The translations under genes were made by a program, and so were the position numbers. From positions 130,031-194,030 of the forward strand of contig NZ_LMOG01000021.1 of NCBI RefSeq assembly GCF_001423495.1: a stretch of DNA of 64,000 nucleotides. The letters run 5' to 3'. The notes beneath the pieces are model-generated. The model saw only the letters and a program-made list of their open reading frames with translations, did not search any database and had not been told where the DNA came from. Source of the DNA: Xanthomonas sp. Leaf131 (GTDB lineage: Bacteria > Pseudomonadota > Gammaproteobacteria > Xanthomonadales > Xanthomonadaceae). How positions within the stretch are numbered: position 1 is the stretch's first letter; each line of letters opens with the position of its first letter. Below, piece by piece: positions 18,627-27,549 of the stretch.

Positions 18627-19229
18627 TCACCCTTCGCGTGGGGCAGCGGGAGCGGTCTGAAGCGAGCGCTTGGCTTCGCTCAGGACGGACAAGATGCGCT
18701 TGGTAACCTCGGGGCTGGTGCAGACCGACAGCGGGCTTGGGTGAGGCATGCCGAAGAGGGCCAACAGAGGGAAGCTCTCCCTGACACTGGGCATGCACTG
18801 CTGGGCGATTCGCCCCGCAAAAACAATGGTGTGAAGCCTGGGAAGGCGGGAAAGCACGTCCAGGAGCATCACCACCCCTTCCTGTAGATCTGCCTTCCTA
18901 AGTGGTTTCTTGGTCTCACCTGCCGATGGCAGCCATGGCACCGCGTTCCAAAGGATGGTCTCGTTGCGCGGCAATGCCACCTGTTCGAGGAAGTGTTTCA
19001 AGTTTTTCTGCGCAGGAACCGGGTTGTCTCGCGACACAAAGCGCGGCGTGGCGGCATGGCGAGCGGGGCTTTCCAGCAACACCATCACCCGAGCCCTTTC
19101 ACCCCCATCCAGCGGGTCGAAAAACGGCAGCGCTAGACCACGCTGGCATTGGCCTCGGACCCACTGGTTGAGGCTTCGGACGTGAGCACTGTCGACCAGC
19201 GTGGCACGGTATGAGGTGGAATCAGGCAT
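18627..19229 (-). CDS. Uracil-DNA glycosylase family protein
   Basis: A 200-residue protein. VMVLLESPARHAATPRFVSRDNP (residues about 49-71) is the active-site region, ILWNAVPW follows, and FGMPHPSPLS (about 160) is the leucine-loop HPSP motif of the UDG superfamily. Such enzymes remove uracil or related bases from DNA. It is 1 bp from the convergent TDT gene and stands alone. In an island it could repair single-stranded DNA after transfer, or act on modified phage DNA; both are inference. Confidence 0.8.
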   Translation of the reverse strand: MPDSTSYRATLVDSAHVRSLNQWVRGQCQRGLALPFFDPLDGGERARVMVLLESPARHAATPRFVSRDNPVPAQKNLKHFLEQVALPRNETILWNAVPWLPSAGETKKPLRKADLQEGVVMLLDVLSRLPRLHTIVFAGRIAQQCMPSVRESFPLLALFGMPHPSPLSVCTSPEVTKRILSVLSEAKRSLQTAPAAPREG

Positions 19230-19324
19230 ACAAAAGTGGAGTGACCGATTTCATAGCGCCGTTTTGGTATCGCTCAAATGCACTTCTACATTTTCCATCG
19301 GACATGCCATGCCGAAAAATGACA

Positions 19325-21919
19325 TCAAGGCCCACCCATGGTCATTCGTGGCCCCTGTTCCTGCTGAGCCGTCTGTTGCTGCGTTTGTTCCATCTGCTGC
19401 TGACGCACTTGGTCCTGCTTGATAACCTCTGCTTGCTGGAGGTTTTGCTGGGCCGGCTCCTGGGACGCATCGCGTCCATCGACATGGGCATGAAACACGG
19501 GCGCGACTCCCATCCCATGCGGCGCGTAGACCGCAAAGACATTGTGTGCCCCATCTCGGCCTAGCCCCCCGGTGACCTGGTCCACTCGCTTAAGCAACGG
19601 GTCTTCGGTCTGCTGCTTGTAGAGCGAAGCTGTGACGTTCTTGCTTTCTTCTTCGTTCCAGTTGCCCGTGCCCCGCACCCAGGAATGGATCTGCTGGTAA
19701 GTGGAGTGGTCTGGGTGCGCGGGGTTGTCCGCCAATAGCGGACCAGCCGCCGCCTTCTCCAGCGCCGGTTCGGCCTCTTGCTCCTTGCTGCGCCCTGGCC
19801 CGGTCACCGACACCGCGCCCAGCGTCGGCACGTGCGCCATGGCCGGCTGGCCCAGCTCGGCCTTGGCCTGGCGTAGCTCCTCAGCGGTCGTCAACGCGAC
19901 CTGGTGGGCAACCCCGTCTTGGCCAACTTGGTAATGGGCAATGGGACTGTCGTAGCCGTATTGCCCGTGCTCGTTCGGCTTCAGCTGCTGCATCGTCGGG
20001 CCAGCAAGGCCTTCGGTCTGCTTGGTGCGCTGGGTGGCCAGCTCCACCGCTTGAAGATTGTTCTCTTGGGCGTTGAGGTCGACGCCGGCGGCCCGGTAGC
20101 GATGCAGGAGCTCGTTGTGCTCCATCTGCGCGGGCGTGGGCGCTGGCCGCGATTGGATGGCCGCCAAGTGCTCCTGAGCACGCTCCAGGGACGGCTGGCG
20201 CATCTGGTTGGTGAGCTCCAGTTCCACTGCCAGGTTGCCGGTGGCAACCCCGTCCCTGCTGGTCCACTGCCCAGCCTCATTGCGCTGGTAGGTCTGACCA
20301 TCGTGGCCTTGCACCCGGCCCTGCTGGGCACGAGCACTTTCCACTGCCGCCGGCACCACCACCCCGTAATCCTGTGACCGCTGAGCGGCATGGTTTTCAA
20401 GGTAGGCCTGGGCGATGGCCTCACGACCATTAGCGATGTTGCTCTCGATCCGCGACAGGGCTTCTTGGTTCAAGCGCTGCGCCTGCGCCGGGGTAGCGGC
20501 CTGAGGCTCGTAAACACCCTGGTCGCTTGCACCCGTCACGCCGGTCTTGACCTGGCGCTCCCAGGACTCGGTGGCCGGATTGCGCTGCCAATTCTGGTTG
20601 TCCAGACCCGTCCGATCGCCAGGCTGGGCCGGGAGGTTGAATGGGTCCTGCGGCGGCGGTGCTTTGCCCAGCGCGAACTCGGCAGCTCTGGCATTCGCCA
20701 CCGCACCCAGTTCCTGGGACTTGGCGTAGCTGGCCCCCACTGGGGCCTGACTAGGAGTGTCTCGTCCATCGGCCCCGCGCTCGAAAGCGCCTTGGCGCTG
20801 CCAATCCCGGCCGTTGAATTGCCAATCCACACCGGCTTTGTCGGTCTGGTGGTAGATGGCGCGGTTGTCCAGCAAATCGGCGCCTTTGTCGAAGGCCTTG
20901 CTCATCAGGACCGCGTCGCCAACCACCAAGGCCGCAGGCACAAAGCCTCCGCTGCTGCCCAGCGCCGCTGCCGTGGACGCACCACCAGCCCAGCCGCCCG
21001 CGTTGCGGGCAATGGCGTGCTGCACCTCTGACTGTGCCGCCGTGGTGTTTCCCTGCTCCATCAGCGCGGACGCCGTGCGCGCGGTCATGACCGCATCCGT
21101 GCCCGTGGTCAAAAGTCCGCCAGCACGGGTCAGGCCCCGAGCAGAGGCCTCGCCCATCAACAGCTGCATGGCGACATCACCGCGCTGCCCGCGCGGCACA
21201 CGGATGTTTTGTGCAGCTTCCTCACCCAAGGTTTGCTCAACCTTGAGGATGCCCTGCTCTGACAGCACCACACGTCCGTCGTGATGGGCATTGGCGATGG
21301 CAACCGAGAGCCCACTTCGTTGCAGCGTTGGATTCCCTCCACGCGCAATGGCCGTGCTGCTGACCTGGATCTGATCGAGCGCGGTGACAATGCGGGACTC
21401 AGAGTTCGCCACGCCTCCCCAGCCGTGATCCACTCTGGTGAAGCCTTTCAGGGCATCGATTTGTGTAGCGTGGGCTTCGTGATAGCCCGGGGTGTCACGG
21501 AAAAAGTTCTGGACTTTCGCGCTCGCCTGTGAGGGCGAAAGTCCCACTGGCGTGTTGGTGTTCAAGTCGCCATTGATCAAGCCGACCTTGATGGTGTCGC
21601 GCAATTGCTCCACACGCTGGGCAACGCGGTCCAATGCCTCAGGGTCGCCACGCAAGGCGGCGCGACCATCCCGCGTCGCCTGGAGATCGTCCAAGCGCTC
21701 AATCACGCCATCTTGGTAAGCACCAAGAGGACCGCCGCTGTGCGGCGTAATGTCCAACGCCTGAGCGAACTGCGGATCGGACGGCAAGAACAGGCGATTC
21801 TCTGGGGCGTGAATGTCGAACCGGCCCGTCTCTTGAAGCTTCGCCAGCAACTCGCTGTTCTTGAGCGTCTGCTGTTCGATGTTGTGGTGATCTTGAAAAA
21901 GCGTCCGATAGTTCGGCAT
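19325..21919 (-). CDS. Type IV secretion effector: N-terminal AHH nuclease, C-terminal XVIPCD
   Basis: An 864-residue protein. The N-terminus carries an AHH-type HNH/endonuclease VII pattern: DHHNIEQQ (9-16), GRFDIHAPENRLFLPSD (about 32-48) and HSGGPLGAYQDGVIERL (about 59-75). Residues about 250-370 include Ala/Gly-rich segments that may touch membranes. The C-terminus, from about 745, fits the XVIPCD secretion signal of Xanthomonas antibacterial T4SS effectors: HPDHSTYQQIHSWV, then NVTASLYKQQ, LLKRVDQVTGG and a Gln-rich tail. An Imm11-type gene lies 35 bp upstream. The domain calls are by recognition; no catalytic test was made. It probably kills neighbouring bacteria by DNA cleavage. Confidence 0.82.
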   Translation of the reverse strand: MPNYRTLFQDHHNIEQQTLKNSELLAKLQETGRFDIHAPENRLFLPSDPQFAQALDITPHSGGPLGAYQDGVIERLDDLQATRDGRAALRGDPEALDRVAQRVEQLRDTIKVGLINGDLNTNTPVGLSPSQASAKVQNFFRDTPGYHEAHATQIDALKGFTRVDHGWGGVANSESRIVTALDQIQVSSTAIARGGNPTLQRSGLSVAIANAHHDGRVVLSEQGILKVEQTLGEEAAQNIRVPRGQRGDVAMQLLMGEASARGLTRAGGLLTTGTDAVMTARTASALMEQGNTTAAQSEVQHAIARNAGGWAGGASTAAALGSSGGFVPAALVVGDAVLMSKAFDKGADLLDNRAIYHQTDKAGVDWQFNGRDWQRQGAFERGADGRDTPSQAPVGASYAKSQELGAVANARAAEFALGKAPPPQDPFNLPAQPGDRTGLDNQNWQRNPATESWERQVKTGVTGASDQGVYEPQAATPAQAQRLNQEALSRIESNIANGREAIAQAYLENHAAQRSQDYGVVVPAAVESARAQQGRVQGHDGQTYQRNEAGQWTSRDGVATGNLAVELELTNQMRQPSLERAQEHLAAIQSRPAPTPAQMEHNELLHRYRAAGVDLNAQENNLQAVELATQRTKQTEGLAGPTMQQLKPNEHGQYGYDSPIAHYQVGQDGVAHQVALTTAEELRQAKAELGQPAMAHVPTLGAVSVTGPGRSKEQEAEPALEKAAAGPLLADNPAHPDHSTYQQIHSWVRGTGNWNEEESKNVTASLYKQQTEDPLLKRVDQVTGGLGRDGAHNVFAVYAPHGMGVAPVFHAHVDGRDASQEPAQQNLQQAEVIKQDQVRQQQMEQTQQQTAQQEQGPRMTMGGP

Positions 21920-21954
21920 GACTCAGGTTCCTTCCTGTTGGCTTGCGGCTCGCG

Positions 21955-22596
21955 TCAACGGTTCACTACGTCGTAGAACCAGAGGCCATCCGACTGGCCT
22001 TCGGTGCCAATCCCCGCTGCCTCAACAGCGTCCTTGAACACCCGATCGCAAAAAACACCGCCATGGAAAGGAAGCCTGAAAACGTGGGCCTCTCCAAGCA
22101 CGTCATGCTTGAAAGCCAAACGACTCCCGCCTGCCAAGCTGTAATACTTCCCGTCCTCATAGTCATCGCTGATCTTGATGTCGAGTTCGGACGCGTCCTC
22201 GTCCAAGGCATCCAACGTGCGAACGACATCGCAGAGGAAGAACGTCGGCCCCTTGGAGCCATCGGCCAGGCGATAGTCGGCGTCAGCGAAAACGAAGGCA
22301 TCTGCGTCCACAGACTCCATCACTTGGCGGAGCCGTTCGGAGACCAACCAATAGCCACTGAAGCCGCCCTCCAGGTCCTGCGGCAACTCCCCTTCGCTGG
22401 GGTTGTAGACCAAGCGCGGAGTCTCGTGCAGTGGCGGAAACCCACCCTCGTCCGGCTTCAAGATGAGCCGCGGCGGCGACAGCAATGCCTTCTCGTTCTC
22501 GAAGACCACGCCGTGGCCTTTTCCGCCTCTGCGGGCATCGGGACGTAACTGGAAGAACTCACCGACCTTGGGTTCGTTGATCGTCTTCGTTTCCAT
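21955..22596 (-). CDS. Imm11 (DUF1629)-family immunity protein
   Basis: A 213-residue protein. ATG 22596 is preferred over 22611 and 22719 because GGAGA lies 8 bp before it. SGYWLVSERLRQVMESVDADAF, LDALDEDASEL and VFRLPFHGGVFCDRVFKDAVEAAGI follow the Imm11/DUF1629 pattern of a short strand-helix repeat ending in an aromatic-rich tail. Imm11 proteins commonly sit beside AHH nuclease toxins. No signal peptide is present, so it should act in the cytoplasm, unlike the periplasmic lipoprotein immunities of many Xanthomonas effectors; this fits a nuclease toxin. It is first in a two-gene operon with the effector. Confidence 0.8.
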   Translation of the reverse strand: METKTINEPKVGEFFQLRPDARRGGKGHGVVFENEKALLSPPRLILKPDEGGFPPLHETPRLVYNPSEGELPQDLEGGFSGYWLVSERLRQVMESVDADAFVFADADYRLADGSKGPTFFLCDVVRTLDALDEDASELDIKISDDYEDGKYYSLAGGSRLAFKHDVLGEAHVFRLPFHGGVFCDRVFKDAVEAAGIGTEGQSDGLWFYDVVNR

Positions 22597-22692
22597 GCGT
22601 TCGGTCTCCATATGGGTGTCAACCCATTGCTCTGCCCAAGAGTCTACCGCCCTACCCTTCGCCATGGACAGCTGAGCGCGGCCGTTTCCAGC

Positions 22693-22710
22693 TGTATGGA
22701 TAGCCATACA
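22693..22710. promoter_or_regulatory. 18-bp palindrome upstream of the C39-like gene
   Basis: TGTATGG-ATAG-CCATACA, perfect 7-bp arms, ends directly before an in-frame ATG (22711) and 31 bp before the preferred start. It also lies upstream of the divergent immunity gene. It looks like a repressor operator; the regulator is unknown. Confidence 0.5.
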
Positions 22711-22740
22711 ATGCAGCAACCTCAGAAAAGCATAGGACGC

Positions 22741-23157
22741 ATGCGGAAATACGAACTTGTATCGCAGGATGACGAATGGGGTTGTGCGGCTGCCTGCGTG
22801 GCATCGATCTTGGACATCCCATACCAGCGGGCAAAGCGCTTGCTAGAGAAAGAAAAGTCGGCAGGCATAAACGATAAGCCAAAAGGCTTTGAGATCGATG
22901 AAATCGCCCATGCTCTCTACAAGAAAGATGTAAAGGTTGTTGCCGACTGGAACCCTCCCGCGAAGCTGCCCAGCGGCACCATCGTGTGTATCCACAGCCG
23001 GGTCAGATACGCGAGCTATCACTACCTGCTCAAGGTTCCAGGCGGCTACATGGACCCTTGGTTCGACTTGAAAGATGGAGTCATGGAAGCGCAACTGCGC
23101 GCGGAACTACCCAAAGGGACCAAGCTTGTTGTGGCCCTTATTCCGAGCAAGAAATAA
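22741..23157 (+). CDS. C39-like cysteine peptidase domain protein
   Basis: A 138-residue protein (or 148 if it starts at 22711). DDEWGCAAACVASIL places a Cys early, as in the C39 peptidase family. YASYHYLLKV supplies a His and YMDPW an Asp, giving the expected Cys-His-Asp order. Free-standing C39 domains can be proteases or inactive peptide-binding modules. No secretion signal or transporter is attached. It is divergent from the effector-immunity operon and shares its control region, so it could be part of the same toxin module, but this is not established. Confidence 0.7.
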   Translation: MRKYELVSQDDEWGCAAACVASILDIPYQRAKRLLEKEKSAGINDKPKGFEIDEIAHALYKKDVKVVADWNPPAKLPSGTIVCIHSRVRYASYHYLLKVPGGYMDPWFDLKDGVMEAQLRAELPKGTKLVVALIPSKK

Positions 23158-23259
23158 GGCTTTTAAGAGGAGCCGTGGCTTGGTGGATGTGAACCTTGAG
23201 GGCGGCAGCACGGGACTGCCGCTGTCGTCTGCTTCTAGGGACAGGTATGAGGGGGCGGG

Positions 23260-23739
23260 CTATGCCCACCCCCTTGCCGCCAGGCTGACGCTCTTCTGGC
23301 CGCCGATGACCAAGTGGTCCAGCACTCGGATGTCCAGAAGGCCCAAGGCTTCCTGCAGGCGCTGGGTGACCTTGCGGTCCGCTTCGCTCGGCTCGGGATT
23401 GCCGCTCGGATGGTTGTGGAAGAGGATGACAGCCACCGCGTTGAGCTCAAGAGCGCGCTGTGCGACGACTCGGGGATGAATCTCGCAGCCGTCGACCGTG
23501 CCAAAGAAGAGATGTTCGGTTGCCAGGATGTGATGCTTGGTGTCGAGGAAGACGACGCCGAAAATTTCGTAACTCAGATGTGCGCAGCGGGCAACCAAGT
23601 AATCGCCGGCTTGGTCGGGGCTGTGGATGCGGCCTTGGCGTTGAAGGCGTTGCTCCAGGATTGTCACGGCGGCGAGCAAGATGCCCTCCTCGTCCATCTG
23701 GAGTTGGTATTGAGCCTTCAGGTCTTGGGTGCGCTTCAT
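23260..23739 (-). CDS. radC: RadC-family JAB/MPN domain protein
   Basis: A 159-residue protein. The start at 23739 follows GGAGAAG; the longer frame upstream is low-complexity and unlikely. The JAMM metal motif HNHPSGNPEPSEAD (about 108-121) and EIFGVVFLDTKH mark the RadC family. It lacks the N-terminal HhH part of chromosomal RadC, as usual for copies on mobile elements. The biochemical role is unresolved despite the historical DNA-repair name. Confidence 0.87.
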   Translation of the reverse strand: MKRTQDLKAQYQLQMDEEGILLAAVTILEQRLQRQGRIHSPDQAGDYLVARCAHLSYEIFGVVFLDTKHHILATEHLFFGTVDGCEIHPRVVAQRALELNAVAVILFHNHPSGNPEPSEADRKVTQRLQEALGLLDIRVLDHLVIGGQKSVSLAARGWA

Positions 23740-24189
23740 CGGTTCTTCTCCACCAGCGCGTTGTGCGCCTCGTGGGAACCGACAGGCGAAGCGTCCGGCC
23801 CTACCGCACCCAAGAGCGAGCACCGCGGCAGCGGCGCACAGCGAAGGGCCGCAACAAAGCGCCAGCGACGAGAAGGAGGCCTGTCCTTGCGGTCGGGACA
23901 GCGAAGCTAAGGTCCCTTTCAGAGGCCCAGCGCTGGTGGAGAGTGGTGATGTGCGACTCCCATGCCGGTGGTTGAACAGCCAAGAAGACTGCATGCTGCG
24001 GGCGTGCAGTTTTTACCGACGTTCCTCGCGCTTTTTGCCGACCGCTAACTTGTTCATGCCGCAAGAGAGTCCGCTCACAAGAAGTGCTTATGCTCACAGT
24101 AGTTCGGCTGCACGAGTCTCAAGCACGCAACTCAACCGTGTGTCGTAAGGCTATGGGACACTCGGGCCATCTCCGGACCTGCTGCCAAC
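23740..24189. other. Gene-free stretch upstream of radC
   Basis: About 450 bases with no convincing gene. It is rich in purine-heavy short motifs (GCGAAGC, AAGGAGG) and holds the promoter region for radC on the minus strand. Longer frames here lack start signals and have unnatural composition. Confidence 0.45.
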
Positions 24190-24612
24190 ATGCGAAACGC
24201 TCAGCTAAAGGCTGCCCTGGCTCCTCGAATGCGAGTGCGAGTGGTTGCAGCAGTGGTCATATCACTTACGGGATGCGTGTCGGCTAGCCCCTTCACTAGC
24301 CAGCCCATTGAAGGCCCCGTACGGTTAGGAGAGATTGCGGCAGTTGACGGGCCCAAGGTGCGCCCCGACCGCGTCATTGAGGACAGCCGTTGTCCGGCCG
24401 ATGTTCAATGCATCCAGGCTGGGCGGTTGATTGTCAAAGTGACAGTGATTGGCGGCGGCTGGTCCAAGCAGGTCGATCTAACGCTGGGTATCCCGGTTCC
24501 CGTGGCCGATGGCATGTTGACGCTGGTGGACGCCACACCCGTGCCCATCAGCGGGCACACCCCCCTGTCATCGACCGCACGTTTCAGCTTCAAGTTTCAG
24601 GGCGGCCGGTAG
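24190..24612 (+). CDS. Putative lipoprotein
   Basis: A 140-residue protein with a basic N-terminus, a hydrophobic stretch (VRVVAAVVISLTGC) and a lipobox-like LTGC with Cys at about 29. The mature part has EDSRCPADVQCIQAG, a Cys pair that may form a disulfide, followed by beta-rich sequence. It resembles small hypothetical envelope proteins of proteobacteria; the function is unknown. Confidence 0.65.
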   Translation: MRNAQLKAALAPRMRVRVVAAVVISLTGCVSASPFTSQPIEGPVRLGEIAAVDGPKVRPDRVIEDSRCPADVQCIQAGRLIVKVTVIGGGWSKQVDLTLGIPVPVADGMLTLVDATPVPISGHTPLSSTARFSFKFQGGR

Positions 24613-24661
24613 CTAAGCGTGTCAACTTGCAGCGCCTTGGTCACTTGCGCTTTTAGCTTGG

Positions 24662-24838
24662 TTAGTCAGTGCTGGTGAGCCCATGCCAAGCCAAGATTTC
24701 GTTGAGACATCGTCCGACGAACTCAGCATCTTTCGACATAATCACATCCGCTTCAATGAACTGAGCCGTGCCCGCGAACGCTCGCAAGAAATGGCAGCGG
24801 TCAGGACTCGATGCTCGCAATGCTGGTATCGCCCCACC
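24662..24838 (-). pseudogene. Truncated copy of the small gene at 26875-27099
   Basis: Reading the minus strand gives PALRASSPDRCHFLRAF, then SKDAEFVGRCLNEILAWHGL, matching the intact protein at 26875-27099 (PALRASSPDRRHFWRAF, SEDAQFVGRRAEEILSWHGL). The N-terminal part is missing and no start codon with a ribosome-binding site is present. Homology stops near 24838, inside the 3' end of the MFS gene, marking an old recombination boundary. Confidence 0.65.
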
Positions 24839-26042
24839 TTGTCGCCCACCAGAACAGCAGTGCCAAAAGACTGACTGCCGCGCCCAGTAGGCACACACCC
24901 TGCCAACCTGCATGGGCAAAGGTGACGGTCGCGCCGATTGCACCCAGTCCGCTGCCGGCAGCATAGAACAGCATGTAAAGGCCAACCAAGCGGCTATGCG
25001 CCTCAGGCCTGGTGCGGAAGATCAAGCTTTGGTTCGTGACATGTAGCGCTTGGCCTCCCATATCGAGCAGCACGATGCCAATGACCAGCGCCCACAATGA
25101 CCACTCCATCAGCGACAGAGGCCACCAGGCCATGAACAACACCGTAAGCGCTGCTGCACTGGTGCGCTGAGCATGACCGTGGTCCGCCCATTGCCCTGCA
25201 CGCGCAGCAACCAAGGCGCCTGCCACACCGACCAGACCGAAGGCACCGATGGCCGTATGTGAAAAGCGATAAGGCGGCGCGCTCAAGGGCAGCACCAGCG
25301 CAGTCCAAAAAATGTTGAATGTGGCGAACATCAACAGCGCCAGCATGCCGCGCACTTGCAAGACCTTTTCTTGACGCAGCAGCGTCAGCATCGAAGAGAT
25401 CAGAGGCGGATAACTCATCGTTTGGGACGGCGGCGTCAACGCTGGCAGCCACCGCCACAACGGAAGTGCAATCGCAACCATCAGGAAAGCGGCGCAGAAA
25501 TACACACCGCGCCAGCCTGCCAAATCGCTAACACCACCGGCAAACACCCGCGCCAGCAACAGACCAATGAACACGCCGCCTTGCGCTGCGCCGACCACGC
25601 GACCTCGTTCATGGGGCGCGGCGGCACTGGCCGCATAGGCAATAAGTCCCTGCGTCATTGCTGTGCCCAATAAGCCTACGGCAAGCATGCCTGCCAGCAG
25701 TGCAGGCGCGGATCGCGCCATGGCCACGACGGCAAGTGCGACCACCAGCGCCAGAAGCTGCATTGACATCAGGCGACGACGATTCACCAAGTCGCCCAGC
25801 GGCACCAGCAACAGCAATGCCAGCGCACAACCGGCTTGTGTCGCTGTGACGACCCCACCCACGGCCGCATAGCTGATGCCAAAGTCTCGGGACAGCGTGT
25901 CAAGCAGCGGTTGAGCGTAGTAGACATTTGCCACGCTCAGTCCACTTGCAACCGCAAACAGCCAGAGCAAGTGCCGGGGCATGTTCGCAGACGGAACCGT
26001 TGAAGGGCCGCTTGACGGTGGTGATGCGACAGAAATCCCCAT
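24801..26042 (-). CDS. Major facilitator superfamily exporter
   Basis: About 413 residues with twelve hydrophobic segments. VANVYYAQPLLDTLSRDFG and AGCALALLLLVPLGDLVNRRRL (loop 2-3, the MFS motif-A region) place it near YgaY/AraJ-like drug or sugar exporters. The start at 26042 is preferred; one at 26066 would add eight residues and overlap the operator. Its last dozen codons lie in a remnant of the small repeated gene, so the natural 3' end was probably replaced. It is divergent from an HxlR regulator that likely represses it. Confidence 0.85.
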   Translation of the reverse strand: MGISVASPPSSGPSTVPSANMPRHLLWLFAVASGLSVANVYYAQPLLDTLSRDFGISYAAVGGVVTATQAGCALALLLLVPLGDLVNRRRLMSMQLLALVVALAVVAMARSAPALLAGMLAVGLLGTAMTQGLIAYAASAAAPHERGRVVGAAQGGVFIGLLLARVFAGGVSDLAGWRGVYFCAAFLMVAIALPLWRWLPALTPPSQTMSYPPLISSMLTLLRQEKVLQVRGMLALLMFATFNIFWTALVLPLSAPPYRFSHTAIGAFGLVGVAGALVAARAGQWADHGHAQRTSAAALTVLFMAWWPLSLMEWSLWALVIGIVLLDMGGQALHVTNQSLIFRTRPEAHSRLVGLYMLFYAAGSGLGAIGATVTFAHAGWQGVCLLGAAVSLLALLFWWATRWGDTSIASIES

Positions 26043-26058
26043 GACTTTTATCCAATCT

Positions 26059-26112
26059 AGTTGCAAATCAAGACCAGTTGAATGCTAAGCAATGTGGTTT
26101 TAAAGTGCAACT
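26059..26112. promoter_or_regulatory. Candidate HxlR operator
   Basis: AGTTGCA (26059-26065) and TGCAACT (26106-26112) form a perfect split inverted repeat in the intergenic region between the divergent MFS and HxlR genes. HxlR proteins are dimers that bind such sites. The 40-bp spacing is long, so two dimers or two sites are possible. Confidence 0.45.
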
Positions 26113-26147
26113 TCATTGATTTCTTGTTTACCGGCTTCGGAGACTCC

Positions 26148-26594
26148 ATGCCCCCTCGCAAGCGCTTTGGTGACGAGCATTGTCCGGTTGCGCGATCGGT
26201 CGATCTCATTGGGGATCGATGGGCGCTCCTGATCGTGCGCGATGCCTTCGATGGTGTTCGCCGCTTCGGCGATTTCCAGCGAAGCTTAGGTGTGGCACGC
26301 AACATCCTTTCCGATCGGCTGCACAAGCTGGTCGATGCGGGCATCCTTGGAATGCAAGATGCATCTGACGGCACGGCTTATCAGGAATACGTGCTAACGG
26401 CAAAGGGAGACAGCCTCTTCCCCGTCGTGGTGGCATTGCGACAGTGGGGCGAAGACCATCTTTTTGAGCAAGGCGAACGTCATTCGGTGCTGATCGACAA
26501 GTGCACGGGCAAGAAGGTCCCACGCATGACGCTTCAGGCAAAAGACGGCTCTCTGCTGCTGCCTGCTTCTATGCAAGTTCGGAAGGTAATCTAA
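26148..26594 (+). CDS. HxlR-family transcriptional regulator
   Basis: A 148-residue winged-helix protein starting at ATG 26148, after CGGAG. CPVARSVDLIGDRWALLIVRDAF, then RFGDFQRSLGVARNILSDRLHKL and YVLTAKG are characteristic of HxlR/MarR-like regulators that sense redox or small electrophiles through an N-terminal Cys (residue 12 here). It is divergent from the MFS exporter and most likely regulates it. Confidence 0.88.
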   Translation: MPPRKRFGDEHCPVARSVDLIGDRWALLIVRDAFDGVRRFGDFQRSLGVARNILSDRLHKLVDAGILGMQDASDGTAYQEYVLTAKGDSLFPVVVALRQWGEDHLFEQGERHSVLIDKCTGKKVPRMTLQAKDGSLLLPASMQVRKVI

Positions 26595-26874
26595 GGCAAA
26601 ATTTTTGAGTTGCCAAAATTCCCCTTCGATGATGATCAAATATGAGCCCCATATCTCCGACATAAAAAAGCCCCAGGCATCACCCCGTCTGACGGAAAGT
26701 TCCTTCCAGAGCTCTTAATTTCCAGGCCCGGCGGCATCACGCTTCACCGCTACCCAGTCCCCAGTGTTGCCTTCCCTGATCGAAGCGCTGCGTATGACTA
26801 CGCCAAGCACTGGATAGCTGCGTGCTATGTGTCGAGCACAGGCTCAGTAAGCGCGGCCTAACAACCGCCTGACC
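26595..26874. other. Intergenic, no gene seen
   Basis: About 280 bases without a supported gene. An AAAAAAGCCCCAGG segment (near 26666) resembles a terminator fragment but lacks a clear matching arm. Confidence 0.4.
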
Positions 26875-27099
26875 TCAACCTTCGCCTTCCGTGTCCGCTA
26901 GCCCGTGCCAGGACAAAATTTCCTCGGCCCGACGGCCGACGAACTGGGCGTCCTCGCTCGTCGCTGCCTTGCTCTCGATGACGGCAGCCATGACTGTAAA
27001 AGCTCGCCAAAAGTGGCGGCGATCAGGACTCGATGCCCGAAGTGCCGGCACTGCTGCGTCTAGTTGATTGAGGTGGATGCGCAACTCGGCTCGGTCCAT
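26875..27099 (-). CDS. Small hypothetical protein, intact copy of a duplicated gene
   Basis: A 74-residue protein with GGAG just before ATG 27099. It is mostly helical (ELRIHLNQLDAAVPALRAS, SEDAQFVGRRAEEILSWHGL) and matches no family I know. A diverged, truncated copy lies at 24662-24838, in the same orientation, on the other side of the MFS/HxlR pair. The conserved ends suggest a real gene under selection. Confidence 0.6.
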   Translation of the reverse strand: MDRAELRIHLNQLDAAVPALRASSPDRRHFWRAFTVMAAVIESKAATSEDAQFVGRRAEEILSWHGLADTEGEG

Positions 27100-27549
27100 G
27101 AGCTCCAGTATCGGCAGCGCTGTCGCATCGCCTGAGACCGTGGCCGCGCCTCCTCCAGTAAGGAGCTAACGTAGACGAGAGTTGGGTGCTCTGCTTCACA
27201 CAGATGCCGCCAGACCGCATGGACGCAACCTCAACAGAAATACTCGTGGGTTGCCGGCAAGACGCTGCTCAAGCGTCCCGCGAGGTGAGCGACCATCGGT
27301 CCCGCGTCCGGCAGAATCAGATTGCGCTTCTGGAATTCCTGAAACCATAGGTCTCAAGCCCTGCGGGATGTCAGGAAGTTCTTAGCCAGCCGTCGTCCAA
27401 TGGCGCCAACTTCTCCCAGGCATCTCCGACGCGACTAAGTCACTGCCGCGCACGAGGGATGGGACATCCAACGGTGCTGCTGCCCCGCCGTCAGAGCCAC
27501 TTGACCTAGATGTTTAGCGCAACCATTGCGGGGAGTGGCTGAGCCGACT
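27100..27549. other. Gene-poor stretch
   Basis: About 450 bases with only short frames of poor composition. I see no RNA gene, repeat or promoter. It may be decayed sequence. Confidence 0.4.
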
